A stretch of 64,000 nt of DNA from Amblyornis subalaris (taxonomy: Eukaryota > Chordata > Aves > Passeriformes > Ptilonorhynchidae), in the NCBI GenBank assembly GCA_018881555.1, contig JACAXG010000050.1:2976001-3040000 (forward strand), written 5' to 3'. The notes under the pieces were generated by a model that saw only the letters and a list, made by a program, of their open reading frames with translations, was not told where the DNA came from and did no database searches. A program made the translations under genes and the position numbers. Numbering within the stretch: the stretch's first letter is position 1; every line of letters starts with the position of its first letter. Shown in pieces: positions 55,501 to 62,559 of this stretch.

Positions 55501-58500
55501 AAGCAGAATATGAAGATGTTTTCATTGCAGTGCACAATCCTTCAAAAATTAACTTAATTATAGTTACAATTTTCTTACTATTTTAAATATAATTAACAAG
55601 CTTCATTGTACTGAACGTAAGTTTGGTGTTGCCAAAATGAGAAACAAAAGCAACAGAAATAGCATTCAGGTAGGTTTTTTCATTGTCAATTTTCAAGGGG
55701 TGTGAAGGTAGGGAAATTTAAATGTGCATTTGGAAGATTCTCTAAAGACTGTGCCACTAAGTTAAACTGCAGGAGGCCTAATGGGCATATTTGGTGCAAC
55801 TGCACTGCTTGGGCTGTCTGCTCTGCCTCTTGCAGAACTAGATGTATATCTGCATGGCACTTCATTCTTCCATATGCTGAACATGCTGTACCACACTACA
55901 GATCCTAATGCAGTGCATTATAAGGGAGAGATAAAAGTAGTTCAGTGCTACTTAATCTGCTCTTCCTCGAGGCTGATAATTTTTACATTTGTGTAAGATA
56001 TGTAAGAGACCTAATATAACATGATTTAATAAAGCAATGGATGTGGAAGGAGTTGTTTACTATCCTACTTTACTAATGCTCTTCTTTGACTTTTCAAAGG
56101 GAAGTCACTCCACCAAAGTGGAAGCTGTGGTCCGAACACTGAAGAGAATTCAATTTAAAGATCCAGGGGCTAAGTCCTTAGTTTTCTCAACGGTATTAAT
56201 CAGCATTTTCTGTCTTGTCTTCTGTGTGTGTTTTGAGTTTAAAGCATTCATAATATTTTCAGGAAATAGTTTAGCTACCAAAATGTTGATTCACTCTGTA
56301 CAGCCACTTGATTGTTTTGAGGATTTGTAGGGCAAGTCATGTAACTGGAACATGAATAATGATCATAGTCAGCAGATGTAAAAGCTTGTTTCTTTAAAGG
56401 GCAAACCCTTGTATTTGTATGGAAGCATTAGAAATTCGAGATATTTTTAAATGTAATGTCCAGATGTTTTTGATACATTGTAAAACTGTTTTTGTGGTGG
56501 CTACCAATTACTTTTATTCAAGTTGATCTTTCTAATTACATGTCTTAGTTTTATGAAAGATTTGGTTCCTAGCACAGAATTTTTTTCCTTTTTTTTTTTC
56601 TTCATTGCAAATGCTAGCATTTTGAAAAGCTTTTTAATCTACTCTTTGTTAGGGAAGTTAGTTAGTATTTTTTAGTTGTCATTGCTGTTTGTAATGTTAA
56701 GTTACTTTTATTGTGTTGTGTGGTTTTGTTTTGTTTTTTTTTACAGTGGCAAGATGTGTTGGATATAATTTCAAAAGCTTTGTATGACAACAACATGATT
56801 TTTTCTCAGATCAATGGAATTAGTAAATTTCAGGTACATAAAGGATATTTTTCTTAAATTATTTTCACTGGGAAAATCATAGTTCATAGAAGTTAATTTG
56901 ATCCTTTTGCTTTGTTGCTTCATTTGAGAAACTAAAAGAGCAGCAAATTTGTTTGGCAGCTTTGATCTCTAACTCATTAATTCTAAAAATGATAATCACA
57001 AAAAGCCCCAATTTAAAGCCTTTGGAGATCCTGAACAGTACATTCACTTTTGAGAAAAATGCATTGGCATGGATGTTAAGGATGTTAAGGGTAAGACACA
57101 CTGCTCAGTGTTGCAAGAAGTTCATGCCTTCCTGGTAACTGTTGTGTATCTGCTCTGCGATGACAGGCCTTGGATCAAGACCTGTCACTCTGCAGCCTCT
57201 GTTAGCTGCTATAATTTCTTGAAAATGTAGTCATGTCCCACACACTCTTCACTGAGCAACTTTTGTCACACTGCTGTGATGTTTGCCTTTTAGGAAAACC
57301 TTTCTGCATTTAAATACGATCCCAATATCAATATTTTGCTGCTGCCTCTTCACACTGGTTCCAATGGACTGAACATCATCGAAGCGACTCACGTTCTGCT
57401 CGTGGAACCCATTCTGAATCCAGCACATGAGCTGCAGGCTATTGGCAGAGTGCATCGTATTGGCCAAACAAAGTAAGATTTACAATTGTGTTCAATGGTT
57501 TAGATACGGTCCAGAATACATCTGCATACTGTAAATTAGAATAAATCTAGTCCACTGAACTCCCCAATTATGGAGATGAGGGTATTCATAGGAATCCTGG
57601 TTTTAGAGGTGATCAGGTAAGGGACAGAAAGATTAAAATAAAAGTTTGCTGAATAATCACATTGTGTATTTTTGAGGGTTCTTTTGTGCTGTAGGGGTAA
57701 GACACAGAAACAAATTGCATTTGAGCATTTAGGAGCAGTGTAGGCTTTTGAGTCTAAAATTCTGAAAAACCTTGTTCAGCTGCTGCCCTATTTTATGTGT
57801 GCCATTGATGCCTTAGTTTTTGGAGTTCTGCTTGCAGAAGTGTCTTAGCTTTGCAGGTCTGAGCAACTCATCATTTATGTCATGTGTGGCCTTTATGAGT
57901 TTCCTTGAGAGGCTCCTTCTAACTTGTCATTCTCAGATCCATATTAGGAGCCATATAAATTGTTGAGGTTTTTTGTTTCCTTGTTTGGGGCTTTGTTTGG
58001 TTGGGGTTTTTTTCCAAAAAGAAAGTTCTAGCACTCTCTCTTCAGAACTGATAAGTTTTTAAATCACAGTTCTGCCCCCACCCCTGTTTAGTCTAATGTC
58101 TTTTTGAAGACATTAATGAGTTTGCATGTCTCTTGTTTGTGTCAGTGTTGTCCCTTTGACATAGGCAGTACTGAACACTTCACAAAGGTTTTGGAAAGTT
58201 TATCCTGAACATATGAGATGTATATGTTTTTCCTTAGGTCTCATGTCACTTGAAAAAAAAAATTTAAAGCCCAGTACATGAAGAAGAAAAATGGCTGGAG
58301 TCAATTCTGGAATAACAATATTCTAGAATAATAGTGGGGTTTGTGTTTTGGAAATGAAAGCAGAGAGAGAGGACATGAAGGAGCATATATGTGGAAGAAT
58401 GTTTATGAACAGGTGGATATCTGTGTGTGTTGGTAAAGATTTTGAATTAACTGTGAGGGCATAGGAAAGATTGATTGCAACAGTCCAGATTGTAATTTTA

Positions 58501-60907
58501 TGTGATGCTGGTGTGAAAGGTCTGGCAAAAACCTTGCAATAAAACCACCAAGTATATGTTGTACTATTTAGGAATTAAAATTTCAGCAAGGCTTATTTGA
58601 AAAAGGGCTGTGTTCCAAGTACGGTGAGCATAAGGGAATACTCTGTTTAGTGTCACTGGTGCAACTATTACCAGTTCAGTTCTTATTTACTTCTCTTTTT
58701 TTGGGGTAGACCTTTGCCTAGGAATCCAAAAGTATTTCCCCTGCATTCTTCTGTGAAATGTTACCTGCCAAAGTTTCAACCTAAGATCTAAAAATCATCT
58801 AAGTACTTTCAAGGGTTGTTACCTTAAAAAATGTTTATACTGGGGAGCGTGGAGTGATTTTTCATTTTTATATTTGGAGCTGACACTCCATTTCACTTTC
58901 TTGTGCCTGGCACTTTTCTTTATTACTGCTTTCTTTTTTTAAATTTTATTTCATAAATGGAGTTTTCATTTTGTGTTGTGTATATTGATACTTTGGCTTT
59001 TATGTTTTACTGACTACAATTACTGACTTCTTTTAAAAAAAATTATAATATTTTGCTATCTTCAAAAATAAGATTATTAAAACTCTGGGAATTAGGTTTA
59101 ATTAATCATCACATTGAGCTCTTGTCTCTTGGAATAACTTGTGACAAGGCACTATGAACATTGTATAGAACCAATGGGCCAAACTCCTGTCTTTAGGTTC
59201 TTGAGGAATGTTTCTAGTAAGGACACAGAAAGCAGAACTTTGCCCAGCATCTACATTAGGATTTTAGCTAATACAGCTTATATTCATTTAGTATGTGGTC
59301 AGTAAAGTGAAAGTGTATTTTCAGGGAGGCACTAAGCACCCTGAAATGTCAGTGGAAGTTGTTAATGACTTGTAACATTTCTTTCTTGAAATACAGAGGC
59401 ATATTTTCAACACTTTTACAAGAATTAGTATGAGACAAAAATACGATTCTAAACTTTGGCAGTAACAGTATAGCTTCTGCTCACTTATGGTGTTGTTTTC
59501 TTTTTTTAAACACATTCAGATCTACGATTGTTCATAGGTTCCTCATAAAAGCAACAATAGAAGAGAGAATGCAGACTATGCTGAAGACTGTAGATAGAAG
59601 GTATGTGTTGAATTTTTTTAAAACATCATTATTGCACTGAAAATGAAAAGGTGATTCTCCACCATACTTTTATTATGGTTAGGCACGCATATCTTATATG
59701 TAAACTTCAGCTGTTCTTCAAAATGTTTTGATTGGCAAAAGAGTTTTAAGACTTTAAAAATTTTAACCTGGTTCCAGTAACTTAAGCACCTTAAGATATT
59801 TTAATTCTTTGGAAAATATTTTGGTAATGTATTTTATTTCATAAAAGCCCAATTAATAAATGATGTGTTACGATATCATTTATGTTTTCAGTTTACCTAT
59901 TTCCATTAGTATAAAAACATTGCAATCGATGGAGTAATACTAACCCTGCCCCTACTGCAACAGCTTCTGTTGTAAGCTCCAATACAGGCCATGGATTCTT
60001 TCTTTGATTGTTTTTAAATCCTGCAAACCTGGTCCGGTGGTGCTGTGTCACACTCCTTGGTTTTGCAGTCCATGCAAGCGTTGCCCAGGTGCTAGGTCAT
60101 ACATCAGGCTGGTGCACGGACACAGAAAGCAGTTCTCACTGTGTTTATCTTTCCAAAATATGTAAGCAGTGATGGATTGGAGCTGGGCCAAAAATGCTGT
60201 TTACATTCTGTATGCAGTGTAAGAGGTTTGTACCTTATAACTACGTTGTATACACAGGACAAATCTAGGAGGAGGCTTTAGTTTAAGGAAATTTTGCCTG
60301 TTACAGATTATGAAACTAAAAATTTACATGCACATCTTTGGCTGTAGTTATGAAAGATTTCAGTTTTAGCTTTGGAAGAACGATTTACTCAGTTTCCATA
60401 TCTGTGAAGTAGCACTACTTTTGCATATAAAATTTGGATAAAGGTACAGTGCTTGAATGATCCCATGAGAGCTAATGTTTTGAAAGTCGTATTAAACCTC
60501 ATGCTTGGAAGCTGAAGCCAATCCCTTAAATGTTAAGAGGTCAAAGCAGATTATCCCATGTTCTGCTGTCTTTGCAGTGTTTGGTGTTGGCCACTGCTGG
60601 GGACAGTAGCTGGACTTTGTATCTTACTTAGAATGTGCAAGAGCAGTAGCTGATCAGTGTGTGTTTTCTCTGACAGAAGGTGTGTTTTCCTGCTGGTCTT
60701 CAAAGCTGAGCAGTTATTGACTCTGAACTTTGTGGTCTGTCTTCAGTGCACACAGCTTGGTACTTATATTGATTCTTTCTCTGATGCCTGCATGCAATTT
60801 TTTCCCACAGCCACACGAGCTCTTCCATGAAACAGTCAGAAGCCTCAGTGTTGACAGTGGCAGATTTGGCTGACCTTTTTACAGAGGAAACTGAAGAACT
60901 TGAGTAA
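12948..60907 (+). CDS. SHPRH: SHPRH, SNF2 histone-linker PHD RING helicase / E3 ubiquitin ligase (29 coding exons)
   Basis: Complete coding sequence by splicing 29 exons listed separately. They sum to 5088 nt, 1695 codons plus TAA, against 1683 aa for human SHPRH from memory. Domain order: N-terminal conserved region, RPYQ (307-310), Walker A DEMGLGKT (375-382, K381), H15 linker-histone fold (~443-515), PHD (674-719), motif Ia (~730), DEAQ (832-835), SGTP (860-863), TPR-like helices, RING (C1444-C1490), and helicase C-lobe with IGRVHRIGQ (1627-1635). This interrupted SNF2 architecture is specific to SHPRH. The family is Rad5-related: with RAD18 and UBE2N/UBE2V2 it extends K63-linked chains on PCNA lysine 164 during DNA damage tolerance, in the nucleus. 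The start is supported by an in-frame TGA at 12921-12923, an A at -3 and the conserved [10 protein letters not shown]. No frameshift, premature stop or 'n' is present in the exons, so the gene looks intact. Confidence 0.97.
13981..14110 (+). CDS. SHPRH: SHPRH coding exon 2 (codons 214-257)
   Basis: Acceptor CTTTTCACAG at 13980 and donor CCAG/GTAATG. It encodes [10 protein letters not shown] and the following basic helix, aligned with the same block of the human protein ([13 protein letters not shown]). Leaves one nucleotide of codon 257. The next intron, 6.8 kb, is the longest in the gene. Confidence 0.93.
15252..15399 (+). repeat. 74-bp tandem duplication, two copies
   Basis: Copy one (15252-15325) and copy two (15326-15399) each begin TTTTAAATCCATTAG and run to TTCATAGA. 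They are nearly identical, apart from an ambiguous base (15267) in copy one. Near-identity indicates a recent duplication or an assembly duplication. It is intronic with no coding content. Confidence 0.95.
16914..17385 (-). mobile_element. CR1 LINE 3' end, minus strand
   Basis: The left edge ATAGAATCATAGAACCATTG is the reverse complement of a CR1 tail. The body is the reverse complement of the CR1 C-terminal RT region and 3' end. Two ambiguous bases fall in it (17250 and 17285). It continues to the right directly into CR1 endonuclease-region sequence, so the pair may be a single internally deleted element. Confidence 0.9.
17386..17850 (-). mobile_element. CR1 LINE endonuclease-region fragment, minus strand
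   Basis: On the minus strand 17828-17583 reads as the C-terminal part of the CR1 ORF2 apurinic-type endonuclease: [20 protein letters not shown], then a GNHEM stretch, then a [12 protein letters not shown] stretch. In active CR1 the last catalytic motif is SDH, and here the D is replaced (GNH), so the enzyme is dead. The downstream RT domain expected after it is absent and the 3' end follows at once. Confidence 0.75.
20280..20720 (+). mobile_element. Truncated solo LTR of an avian ERV-L-type element
   Basis: Starts TGTCCAGGTATCAGCTGGGG and contains the blocks GTAGAGTTAGTTTTCTTCCT, CCCAAGTCAAGAACTTTTCA, GATATTCCACGCCATAGAAC and a TATA-like TTTATAAAC near 20515. It then has GAGCAGTTGTATTTTACATC, a T-rich stretch and an ATTAAA signal near 20705. 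That order matches, from memory, the very common ERV-L-type LTR of birds. The 3' part beyond the ATTAAA is missing. It is in sense orientation with SHPRH and ends about 170 bp before coding exon 3. Confidence 0.8.
20889..21107 (+). CDS. SHPRH: SHPRH coding exon 3 (codons 257-330)
   Basis: Acceptor GTGTGCAG at 20888. Encodes the acidic [10 protein letters not shown] run and the start of the SNF2 ATPase N-lobe, with [13 protein letters not shown] (306-318) as the Q-motif-like block. The exon must end AAT G at 21107 to join codon 330 (GAA) of the next exon, so the donor is G/GCAAGTA, a GC-type 5' splice site. See the finding on GC-AG introns. Confidence 0.93.
21424..21502 (+). CDS. SHPRH: SHPRH coding exon 4 (codons 330-356)
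   Basis: Acceptor CTCCATAG at 21423, donor GGCTG/GTATGT. Encodes [11 protein letters not shown] and YYNPFTGC, matching human [11 protein letters not shown] and YYNPYTGC. The open frame reads on past the donor, but homology ends there. Leaves two nucleotides of codon 356. Confidence 0.94.
22274..22424 (+). CDS. SHPRH: SHPRH coding exon 5 (codons 356-406), Walker A
   Basis: Acceptor GAATTTTAG at 22273, donor TGAG/GTAAGG. Encodes [21 protein letters not shown]375-T382 is the SNF2 motif I (Walker A) with K381 contacting ATP phosphate. Ends phase 0 at LTLPE. Confidence 0.96.
23753..23858 (+). CDS. SHPRH: SHPRH coding exon 6 (codons 407-442)
   Basis: Acceptor CTCCATTAG at 23752, donor CCCA/GTAAGT. 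Encodes a lysine-rich linker leading from the ATPase motif I region into the H15 domain. It is poorly conserved, but its length, phase and position agree with human SHPRH. Leaves one nucleotide of codon 442. Confidence 0.9.
24357..24613 (+). CDS. SHPRH: SHPRH coding exon 7 (codons 442-527), H15 domain
   Basis: Acceptor CTACATACAG at 24356, donor AGCAG/GTAAAA. Encodes the linker-histone (H1/H5-like) winged helix at about 443-515. Markers are [11 protein letters not shown], the helix [14 protein letters not shown] and the C-terminal turn [17 protein letters not shown]. The whole fold lies in this one exon. The domain probably contacts nucleosomal DNA. Confidence 0.95.
25005..25655 (-). mobile_element. 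CR1 LINE, minus strand, with internal deletion
   Basis: The minus-strand frame at 25571-25086 shows part of the CR1 reverse transcriptase, with the catalytic FADD box ([11 protein letters not shown]) and [20 protein letters not shown] after it. The left edge (25005-25120) is a CR1 3' end. The C-terminal stretch between the RT and the 3' end is missing, so the element carries an internal deletion. The right edge lies about 65 bp before the acceptor of coding exon 8. Confidence 0.88.
25513..25616 (+). repeat. 52-bp tandem duplication inside CR1
   Basis: 25513-25564 and 25565-25616 are near-identical copies starting GCTGCACCGCTCAA. They duplicate the RT segment encoding the FADD box on the minus strand, and 52 bp shifts the frame. 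This is a secondary rearrangement of a dead element. Confidence 0.9.
25721..26416 (+). CDS. SHPRH: SHPRH coding exon 8 (codons 528-759), PHD finger
   Basis: Largest exon (696 nt). Acceptor TTACTTTGTAG at 25720, donor TTCTG/GTAAGG. The first half is a low-conservation, Ser/Lys/Glu-rich linker. From [12 protein letters not shown] onward conservation is high. The PHD finger runs C674-I-C676 ... WQHAEC ... C716-P-H-C719, a C4HC3 set thought to read histone H3. It is followed by SNF2 motif Ia ([17 protein letters not shown]) and SSLRVL. The frame reads on into the intron, but homology stops at the donor. Confidence 0.96.
28750..29001 (+). CDS. SHPRH: SHPRH coding exon 9 (codons 760-843), DEAQ box
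   Basis: Acceptor TCTCTGTAG at 28749, donor CAAAG/GTATGA. Encodes VYQGVKK, the block [20 protein letters not shown] and [18 protein letters not shown]832-Q835 is the Walker B / motif II of the SNF2 ATPase (DEAQ instead of the commoner DEAH, as in human). Unusually GC-rich compared with the neighbouring exons. Phase 0. Confidence 0.97.
29810..29888 (+). CDS. SHPRH: SHPRH coding exon 10 (codons 844-870), motif III
   Basis: Acceptor TTCTATTAG at 29809, donor TAGAAG/GTGAGA. Encodes [20 protein letters not shown], with SGTP at 860-863 as helicase motif III, then VQRGLE. Leaves one nucleotide of codon 870. Confidence 0.96.
31829..31992 (+). CDS. SHPRH: SHPRH coding exon 11 (codons 870-924)
   Basis: Acceptor TTCTTGGCAG at 31828, donor ACCAA/GTAAAT. 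Encodes [27 protein letters not shown] and [16 protein letters not shown] sequence of the SNF2 N-lobe, following motif III. Phase 0. Confidence 0.96.
32082..32338 (+). CDS. SHPRH: SHPRH coding exon 12 (codons 925-1010)
   Basis: Acceptor TTCAATTTCAG at 32081, donor AAAAG/GTGAAT. Encodes [20 protein letters not shown] and [20 protein letters not shown] followed by [12 protein letters not shown]. This is the end of the SNF2 N-terminal part, with the conserved LRQACCHPQ typical of Rad5-like SNF2 proteins. Leaves two nucleotides of codon 1010. Confidence 0.97.
32339..35042 (+). other. SHPRH intron after coding exon 12, nothing recognised
   Basis: 2.7 kb of AT-rich intron with ambiguous bases at 32524, 32632, 33033 and 34480. 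No repeat family that I recognise. The short open frames show no domain. Confidence 0.6.
35043..35164 (+). CDS. SHPRH: SHPRH coding exon 13 (codons 1010-1051)
   Basis: Acceptor CCTTTTCAG at 35042, donor TAAAG/GTAAGA. Encodes [16 protein letters not shown] and [19 protein letters not shown], the first TPR-like helix pair of the region between the two helicase lobes. Leaves one nucleotide of codon 1051. Confidence 0.96.
35165..37230 (+). other. SHPRH intron after coding exon 13, nothing recognised
   Basis: 2.1 kb of AT-rich intron. I recognise no repeat, RNA gene or conserved block. The open frame at 35705-35941 has no homology I can name. Confidence 0.6.
37231..37319 (+). CDS. SHPRH: SHPRH coding exon 14 (codons 1051-1080)
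   Basis: Acceptor TTTAATTCAG at 37230, donor TGCAA/GTGAGT. Encodes [20 protein letters not shown], a TPR-like helix, then [10 protein letters not shown]. Nearly identical to the human sequence. Phase 0. Confidence 0.96.
37738..37802 (+). repeat. Short tandem duplication, 37-bp period
   Basis: TTGTTGCACTGCAGAAGATA followed by TAAGGGCA appears at 37738 and again at 37775. The second copy ends after 28 bp. Intronic, between coding exons 14 and 15. Confidence 0.85.
39115..39204 (+). CDS. SHPRH: SHPRH coding exon 15 (codons 1081-1110)
   Basis: Acceptor ATATTTAG at 39114, donor AGAG/GTAAAA. Encodes [20 protein letters not shown] then [10 protein letters not shown], matching human [12 protein letters not shown]. 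Phase 0. Confidence 0.95.
39825..40200 (-). mobile_element. Old, degraded CR1 fragment, minus strand
   Basis: Plus-strand pieces such as CAGTGCAGGGTCAACACTGA, CAGGGCTTTATCCAATTGGG and AAAACCTCCAAGGAAAGAGA follow the reverse-complement order of an old CR1 3' end. Divergence is high and the right edge is uncertain. Confidence 0.5.
41149..41256 (+). CDS. SHPRH: SHPRH coding exon 16 (codons 1111-1146)
   Basis: Acceptor TTCCATACAG at 41148. Encodes [20 protein letters not shown] then [16 protein letters not shown]. Homology to human (QRKIHSNSPWW) places the end at AAAG 41256, which requires the GC donor AAAG/GCAGGT. A GT donor 4 nt downstream (GGCAG/GTACCT, exon end 41260) is also possible if paired with the second acceptor of the next exon. 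See the finding. Confidence 0.85.
42267..42409 (+). CDS. SHPRH: SHPRH coding exon 17 (codons 1147-1194)
   Basis: Acceptor TTTTTCATACAG at 42266 with a good pyrimidine tract. A second AG follows at 42275-42276. Encodes [11 protein letters not shown], then [14 protein letters not shown] and [11 protein letters not shown], aligned with human. Donor AGAGAA/GTAAGC. Leaves two nucleotides of codon 1194. Confidence 0.92.
42885..43300 (-). mobile_element. Old CR1 LINE 3' fragment, minus strand
   Basis: Plus-strand blocks GAATTTGGAAGGGACATTCG, CTCCAAGGAGGGAGATTCAA, GTTGCACCTTGTGTACTTTG and TTGGCTCAGTCTTCTCTGTA are in the order of a reverse-complement CR1 3' end. It is more diverged than the copies around the promoter. 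Confidence 0.8.
43742..44006 (+). mobile_element. CR1 LINE 3' end, plus strand
   Basis: Runs from a GGCACAAGAGGCAATGGGCA block, through AACATCAGGAAACACTTTTT and CTGAGCACTGGAACAGGTAG, to a tail with CTTCCAACCTCAACCAGTCT and GTGATTCTG. This is the usual CR1 terminus in sense orientation with SHPRH. Confidence 0.85.
45282..45455 (+). CDS. SHPRH: SHPRH coding exon 18 (codons 1194-1252)
   Basis: Acceptor TTTAAATCAG at 45281, donor AACAA/GTATGT. Encodes [38 protein letters not shown] and [11 protein letters not shown]. Codon 1252 is split (AA/C) and reads Asn, where the human protein has Cys. Leaves two nucleotides. Confidence 0.94.
45764..45826 (+). CDS. SHPRH: SHPRH coding exon 19 (codons 1252-1273)
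   Basis: Smallest coding exon (63 nt). Acceptor TGTATTGCAG at 45763, donor CATAG/GTAAGT. Encodes [18 protein letters not shown], with a CxxC pair (C1253, C1256) preceding an acidic helix. Leaves two nucleotides of codon 1273. Confidence 0.94.
46876..47101 (+). CDS. SHPRH: SHPRH coding exon 20 (codons 1273-1348)
   Basis: Acceptor TTTTTAAG at 46875, donor TATAAG/GTACAG. Encodes [20 protein letters not shown], then [31 protein letters not shown] and [10 protein letters not shown]. Helical region of unknown structure between the lobes, well conserved. Phase 0. Confidence 0.95.
47102..48208 (+). other. SHPRH intron after coding exon 20, nothing recognised
   Basis: 1.1 kb AT-rich intron with one ambiguous base (47707). 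No repeat that I recognise. Confidence 0.6.
48209..48352 (+). CDS. SHPRH: SHPRH coding exon 21 (codons 1349-1396)
   Basis: Acceptor TTTTATTACAG at 48208, donor ATGAG/GTAAAG. Encodes [40 protein letters not shown] then LHIIEPHE. Phase 0. The frame reads on into the intron without homology. Confidence 0.96.
48353..49646 (+). other. SHPRH intron after coding exon 21, nothing recognised
   Basis: 1.3 kb AT-rich intron. Poly-T and poly-A runs near 48846 and 49567 and an ambiguous base at 49623. No recognised repeat family. Confidence 0.6.
49647..49748 (+). CDS. SHPRH: SHPRH coding exon 22 (codons 1397-1430)
   Basis: Acceptor TTTTCATAG at 49646, donor GAGAAA/GTAAGA. Encodes [20 protein letters not shown] then [14 protein letters not shown], a likely coiled helix leading into the RING. 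Phase 0. Confidence 0.95.
50583..50654 (+). CDS. SHPRH: SHPRH coding exon 23 (codons 1431-1454), RING start
   Basis: Acceptor CACTTTATAG at 50582, donor GACAG/GTAAGA. Encodes [20 protein letters not shown] then LGRQ. C1444 and C1447 are the first zinc-binding pair of the C3HC4 RING. Phase 0. Confidence 0.96.
50655..52406 (+). other. SHPRH intron splitting the RING, nothing recognised
   Basis: 1.75 kb of AT-rich intron between the two RING exons. No recognised repeat or RNA gene. Confidence 0.6.
52407..52595 (+). CDS. SHPRH: SHPRH coding exon 24 (codons 1455-1517), RING core
   Basis: Acceptor CCTGCATAG at 52406, donor GTAAAG/GTGAGT. Encodes [14 protein letters not shown] and [20 protein letters not shown]. 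The remaining RING ligands are C1460, H1462, C1465, C1468, C1487 and C1490, giving C3HC4 together with C1444 and C1447. The RING recruits the E2 for K63-chain synthesis. Phase 0. Confidence 0.97.
52596..56099 (+). other. SHPRH intron after coding exon 24 (3.5 kb), nothing recognised
   Basis: AT-rich, with one ambiguous base (52821). A somewhat more balanced block at about 54460-54900 is not an obvious repeat and could be a conserved non-coding element, but this is not testable from one sequence. Open frames at 54869-55084 and 55702-55996 show no domain. Confidence 0.5.
56100..56192 (+). CDS. SHPRH: SHPRH coding exon 25 (codons 1518-1548)
   Basis: Acceptor TTTTCAAAG at 56099, donor CAACG/GTATTA. 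Encodes [18 protein letters not shown] and [12 protein letters not shown], the start of the SNF2 C-terminal helicase lobe (helicase motif IV area). Phase 0. Confidence 0.95.
56747..56833 (+). CDS. SHPRH: SHPRH coding exon 26 (codons 1549-1577)
   Basis: Acceptor TTTTTACAG at 56746, donor TTCAG/GTACAT. Encodes [20 protein letters not shown] then QINGISKFQ. Position and phase agree with human SHPRH ([12 protein letters not shown]). Phase 0. Confidence 0.95.
57294..57472 (+). CDS. SHPRH: SHPRH coding exon 27 (codons 1578-1637), helicase motifs V-VI
   Basis: Acceptor CCTTTTAG at 57293, donor ACAAA/GTAAGA. Encodes [20 protein letters not shown] (motif V), [20 protein letters not shown] and HRIGQT (motif VI, 1627-1635, with R1629 and R1632 as candidate arginine fingers). 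Leaves two nucleotides of codon 1637. Confidence 0.97.
57473..59519 (+). other. SHPRH intron after coding exon 27, nothing recognised
   Basis: 2.0 kb AT-rich intron. No repeat family or RNA gene recognised. Confidence 0.6.
59520..59600 (+). CDS. SHPRH: SHPRH coding exon 28 (codons 1637-1664)
   Basis: Acceptor ACACATTCAG at 59519, donor AGAAG/GTATGT. Encodes [20 protein letters not shown] then LKTVDR, the final helices of the helicase C-lobe. Leaves two nucleotides of codon 1664. Confidence 0.96.
59601..60810 (+). other. SHPRH last intron, nothing recognised
   Basis: 1.2 kb, ending in TTTTTTCCCACAG. No recognised repeat. Confidence 0.6.
60811..60907 (+). CDS. SHPRH: SHPRH coding exon 29 and stop (codons 1664-1695)
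   Basis: Acceptor TTTTCCCACAG at 60810. Encodes [20 protein letters not shown] then [12 protein letters not shown] and TAA at 60905-60907. The tail matches the human C-terminus ([19 protein letters not shown]) almost exactly, so the protein is full-length. Confidence 0.97.
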
Positions 60908-61570
60908 AAACATTGGTTTGACCTAATGAAATCGGAAAGTACCTGACCCAATAAGCACCAGGATATAATCCACTTGATCTGTCATTCCTGTAGATATCAT
61001 CTAACATTTGTCCATAAAAGAGCAATTGGAAATTAAGAAGTCTTAATTGCTACTGATCTGTTCTTTGGTGACATTCACAGCAGCACAGACTTCTGATGGC
61101 ACTGGAGAAAAGTTGCACTTTGCACATTATACAAAAACATGGATTTTCTTCCCAAAGAGCATTTGAGTTGGATGCTAAAACTGAGATCTTGGACCCTTGA
61201 GTGAGAGGATTTTTACCATCAGGTTTGATCGGCTAGTAGCTCAGTCTGAGAGCAAAACTATGTGGGTGGTTGGGTGGGAAAGGGAAGCAGAAAATTACAA
61301 ATCTAATTTTTTTTACTGTACAAAGAGTTGTTAGAAAGAATGACTGTAAATTAATATTCTTCTAGAAAGGGCTTGTTAGATTTAATGCAGAGTTACTAAA
61401 TGTCTTATTGTTAACACTTCAAATTACTAATCTTTACTAATAATTTGGATATTTGTATTAGGCTTTTAGATATTCATAAAGACTTTTGACAGTTAAATAT
61501 TTCATTGTTAATGCTTGCTCACTGCAAAAAGATGATAATTAAATTATGCTTTTTGTATGTGTGTTGGTCT
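60908..61570 (+). other. SHPRH: SHPRH 3' UTR, approximate extent
   Basis: Non-coding, increasingly AT-rich sequence after the stop. The end is set only by a candidate ATTAAA signal at 61538. No AATAAA was noticed in this interval, so a longer UTR is possible. Confidence 0.5.
61538..61543 (+). terminator. SHPRH: Candidate polyadenylation signal (ATTAAA)
   Basis: ATTAAA is the commonest variant of AATAAA. It is followed 12-25 nt later by a GT-rich run (TGTATGTGTGTTGGTCTGGT), a good downstream element. It would give a 3' UTR of about 650 nt. Confidence 0.4.
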
Positions 61571-62559
61571 GGTGATGAGTTAAAGACTTGAACTTGCTGT
61601 ACATGTTTTCACTTGAAGCTGTGACTAATTTAGTGCTCTGTTTGAAAAAAAAAAGGCATTTGTTACAGAATTTTCAAAAAATTAATTGGTTAAGCTGCTG
61701 ATCACTTCGTAATCACTTGGTGCTTCTGTGCATTTTCTCACCCTGATTTTTTTGTCTAATTCTTCCCCTTAAAGATGCATCAATCTAAATATACAAAGTA
61801 GATGAAATTATGGTAGGCAGTCTGATTATTAGGTGCCTGGTTTAAGTTTGAAAAACAATGGAGAGAAATGGAACTTATGTGAAGCTTCATCCTTAGATAT
61901 GCAAGATCACTCTACTCCATCTCTGTTGACAATAGATAGTTTGGAAAACAAATCTAGGCTAACTTTTAGACTGCTTAAGGTAGGCAAGATAAATTTTAAG
62001 ACTTTTGGCATAGGTTATGGATGTGCATTTACATAACATTAATTTCGGAAGGTATTACCAGAAGCATGCTCACTTACACCATGGGTGTTAAACACAATTT
62101 TGTATTTAGAGAGTGGGCAAATGTGTATGCATAAGGAACTGGCTACTTCCCTCAAATTACAATATTTTGCTGTTTCAGTAGACAACGCTTTTTGTATATT
62201 TCAAAATCTTACTTGAGGTTGAAATTGAGTCCTTTAAGAAATCTCATCTTAGAATTTTTGCTCTAATCATGTCTGCTAAGTAGATTTTCCATAATAATTA
62301 TTGAGCTTCTTGAGTTTTTGTCCTCAGTTGTACATTTGACTAGCACTGGTCAGTTTATCCACGTGGCAGACAAGTTTTCAGCCACTGACAATGAATGTGA
62401 ATATAATTTGCATGACTAATACTATATCAAAAAGTGTTTTTCTGGTGTTTATATTCTGTTGGCCNTCTGGACCAGTTCGATACTTTTTTCTAGAGAGTAT
62501 TTGAGTAACTTTACAGACAATGTATCTCTGTTTCCCATATTTGTAATAGGTGTTAGTCT

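Noticed and set aside
12948..60907. Pseudogene status for SHPRH
   Set aside because: All 29 exons keep phase, all catalytic and zinc-binding residues are present and there is no premature stop. Introns are intact, so it is not a processed copy.
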